Shown here in pieces: positions 5,004 through 5,941 of a stretch of DNA of 5,941 bases. The stretch covers positions 1 through 5,941 of the forward strand of contig CAZFSN010000197.1 of the NCBI GenBank assembly GCA_964521815.1, read 5' to 3'. The notes below the pieces were generated by a model. That model made no database searches and was not told the origin of the DNA. It saw only the letters and a program-made list of their open reading frames with translations. This DNA is from JAAEQD01 sp964521815 (GTDB lineage: Bacteria; Zixibacteria; MSB-5A5; UBA10806; 4484-95). Position numbers and translations under genes: made by a program. The number at the start of each line of letters is the position of its first letter. Position 1 is the first letter of the stretch.

Positions 5004-5941
5004 ATGGCCATAAAGCTTCAATTTGGTATTGTCGGATTGGGACAATCGGGCAAAACCACCGTTTTTAACGCGCTGTGTTCGGCTCATGCCAGCGTGGGTG
5101 ATTATTCCTCGGCCAAAGCACCCAATATAGCTATGGTCAAAGTCCCTGAACCACGGGTCGACCGTCTGGCCGAGATATTCTCATCGGTAGCAAGGGTTTA
5201 CGGCGAAATCGAGTTTGTCGATATCGCCGGGATGGCCTCGCAGGGTTCGACCAGCCATCAGGAATTAGCCGATAAGCTTAAGGATATCAGCTATATCCAT
5301 GCTATCAGGATGGCGCAAGCGCTGCTGGTGGTGGTGCGCTGTTTCAATGATGATAATGTGCCCCATCCCCGCGGTTCGGTTAATCCGGCCCGAGATATCG
5401 CCGAACTGGAGTCGGAGCTTATGCTTATCGATCTGGTCCAAATAGAAAAACGAATCGAAAAACTGGAGCATTTCCTGAAAGTAAGACCATCCGAGGAAAA
5501 CAAGCGCGAATTGGTTTTGATGAACCGCATGAAACAACATCTGGAAAACGAAAAACCCCTGCGCGAATTGGAATTTACAAAAGATGATAATCATGTACTA
5601 TCCAGCTTCAGGTTTTTAAGCCAGAAACCGGCTTTGTACCTGTTGAACCTTAGCGAAGACCAGATCGGTCAGGCGGCCGAATTGGAAAAAAAGTTATCAA
5701 CAGGAGCAGGCGGGAAAACAGCGATAACTTCGTTATGCGGCAAAATCGAGATGGAAATCGCGGCCCTGGATGAAGCTGACCGCCTTGAATTTCTTAAAGA
5801 CATGGGCTTTGAGAAACCGGCTTCGGAACGGGTAATCCGCCGCGCTTTCGATCTTCTTGGCTATATCACTTTTTTAACCGCCGCCGAAAACGAATCTCGA
5901 GCCTGGCCCATTCCCAATGGTTACACCGCTTTCGATGCCGC
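5004..5941 (+). CDS. YchF/OLA1-like P-loop NTPase (Obg-related), 3' end outside the window
   Basis: The frame starts at ATG 5004, preceded by AAGGA at a 10-nt spacing, and stays open to the window end, giving 312 complete codons of a family usually about 360-400 residues long. YchF proteins are translation-associated NTPases of the Obg group that prefer ATP. P-loop: GLGQSGKTTVFNAL (11-24). Switch region: DIAGM (73-77), then VVVRCF (109-114), the counterpart of the family's HVVRCF. The NxxE specificity motif NLSE (215-218) replaces the NKxD of true GTPases, as in YchF. A charged helical insert, probably coiled coil, covers about 130-190. The start of the TGS domain is seen at 286-312 (GYITFLTAAENESRAWPI onward). 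Departures from canonical YchF are the P-loop (usually GLPNVGKST) and the segment after DIAG (usually LVKGASKGEGLGN), here MASQGSTSHQELADK. It could therefore be a lineage-specific YchF or a paralogue. The gene is separately promoted as far as the sequence shows. Confidence 0.88.
   Translation, partial: MAIKLQFGIVGLGQSGKTTVFNALCSAHASVGDYSSAKAPNIAMVKVPEPRVDRLAEIFSSVARVYGEIEFVDIAGMASQGSTSHQELADKLKDISYIHAIRMAQALLVVVRCFNDDNVPHPRGSVNPARDIAELESELMLIDLVQIEKRIEKLEHFLKVRPSEENKRELVLMNRMKQHLENEKPLRELEFTKDDNHVLSSFRFLSQKPALYLLNLSEDQIGQAAELEKKLSTGAGGKTAITSLCGKIEMEIAALDEADRLEFLKDMGFEKPASERVIRRAFDLLGYITFLTAAENESRAWPIPNGYTAFDA

Noticed and set aside
4993..5013. ATG-ATG start just after the AAGGA site before the YchF-like gene
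   Set aside because: That frame reads MMIRWP and then stops. The ATG at 5004 opens the long frame with the P-loop near its N-terminus.
5265..5594. 109-codon open frame on - inside the YchF-like gene
   Set aside because: It is a shadow of the YchF-like reading frame, which carries the P-loop, NxxE and TGS motifs on the + strand.

Overview
The window is bacterial chromosomal DNA of roughly mid-40s % G+C (estimated by eye), with ordinary housekeeping and metabolic genes and no phage, CRISPR, tRNA or rRNA signal. It holds five complete or nearly complete genes, one short gene tail at the left edge and one gene cut at the right edge. The mix (a beta-propeller-like tail, an M20 amidohydrolase, an orphan radical SAM enzyme, GcvT, a ComB-like protein and a YchF-type ATPase) and the protein sequence style suggest an uncultured Gram-negative lineage of the FCB type, for example Zixibacteria-like. 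That placement is a low-confidence impression and not a result.

Layout. Positions 1-141 (+) are the C-terminal tail of a protein that looks like an LVIVD-type beta-propeller. It converges on the M20 gene across a 263-bp spacer (142-404) packed with palindromes, including one copy of the widespread dispersed repeat whose spurious translation reads GHCEERSDVAI. On the minus strand, a radical SAM gene (1731-2627) is followed 114 bp downstream by an M20D amidohydrolase (405-1616); the two may be co-transcribed. A 290-bp divergent spacer (2628-2917) separates the radical SAM gene from gcvT (2918-4006, +). A ComB/2-phosphosulfolactate phosphatase-family gene (4074-4829, +) follows gcvT closely. After a 174-bp AT-rich spacer with promoter-like hexamers, a YchF/Obg-type P-loop NTPase starts at 5004 and runs off the window.

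How the genes relate. GcvT is the aminomethyltransferase (T-protein) of the glycine cleavage system, but gcvH and gcvP are not next to it. The M20D enzyme would hydrolyse N-acyl or peptide-like amides. The radical SAM protein has an N-terminal CX3CX2C cluster motif and a SPASM-like C-terminal cysteine set, with unknown substrate.

The most unusual gene is the ComB-family protein. Its overall family pattern is kept, but three of the most conserved polar motifs of the family (DxLRAT, GGER, TNGTR) are replaced, so it may not be a phosphosulfolactate phosphatase. The YchF-like protein also departs from the canonical YchF sequence in its P-loop and switch regions. I saw no clearly undescribed multi-gene system here.
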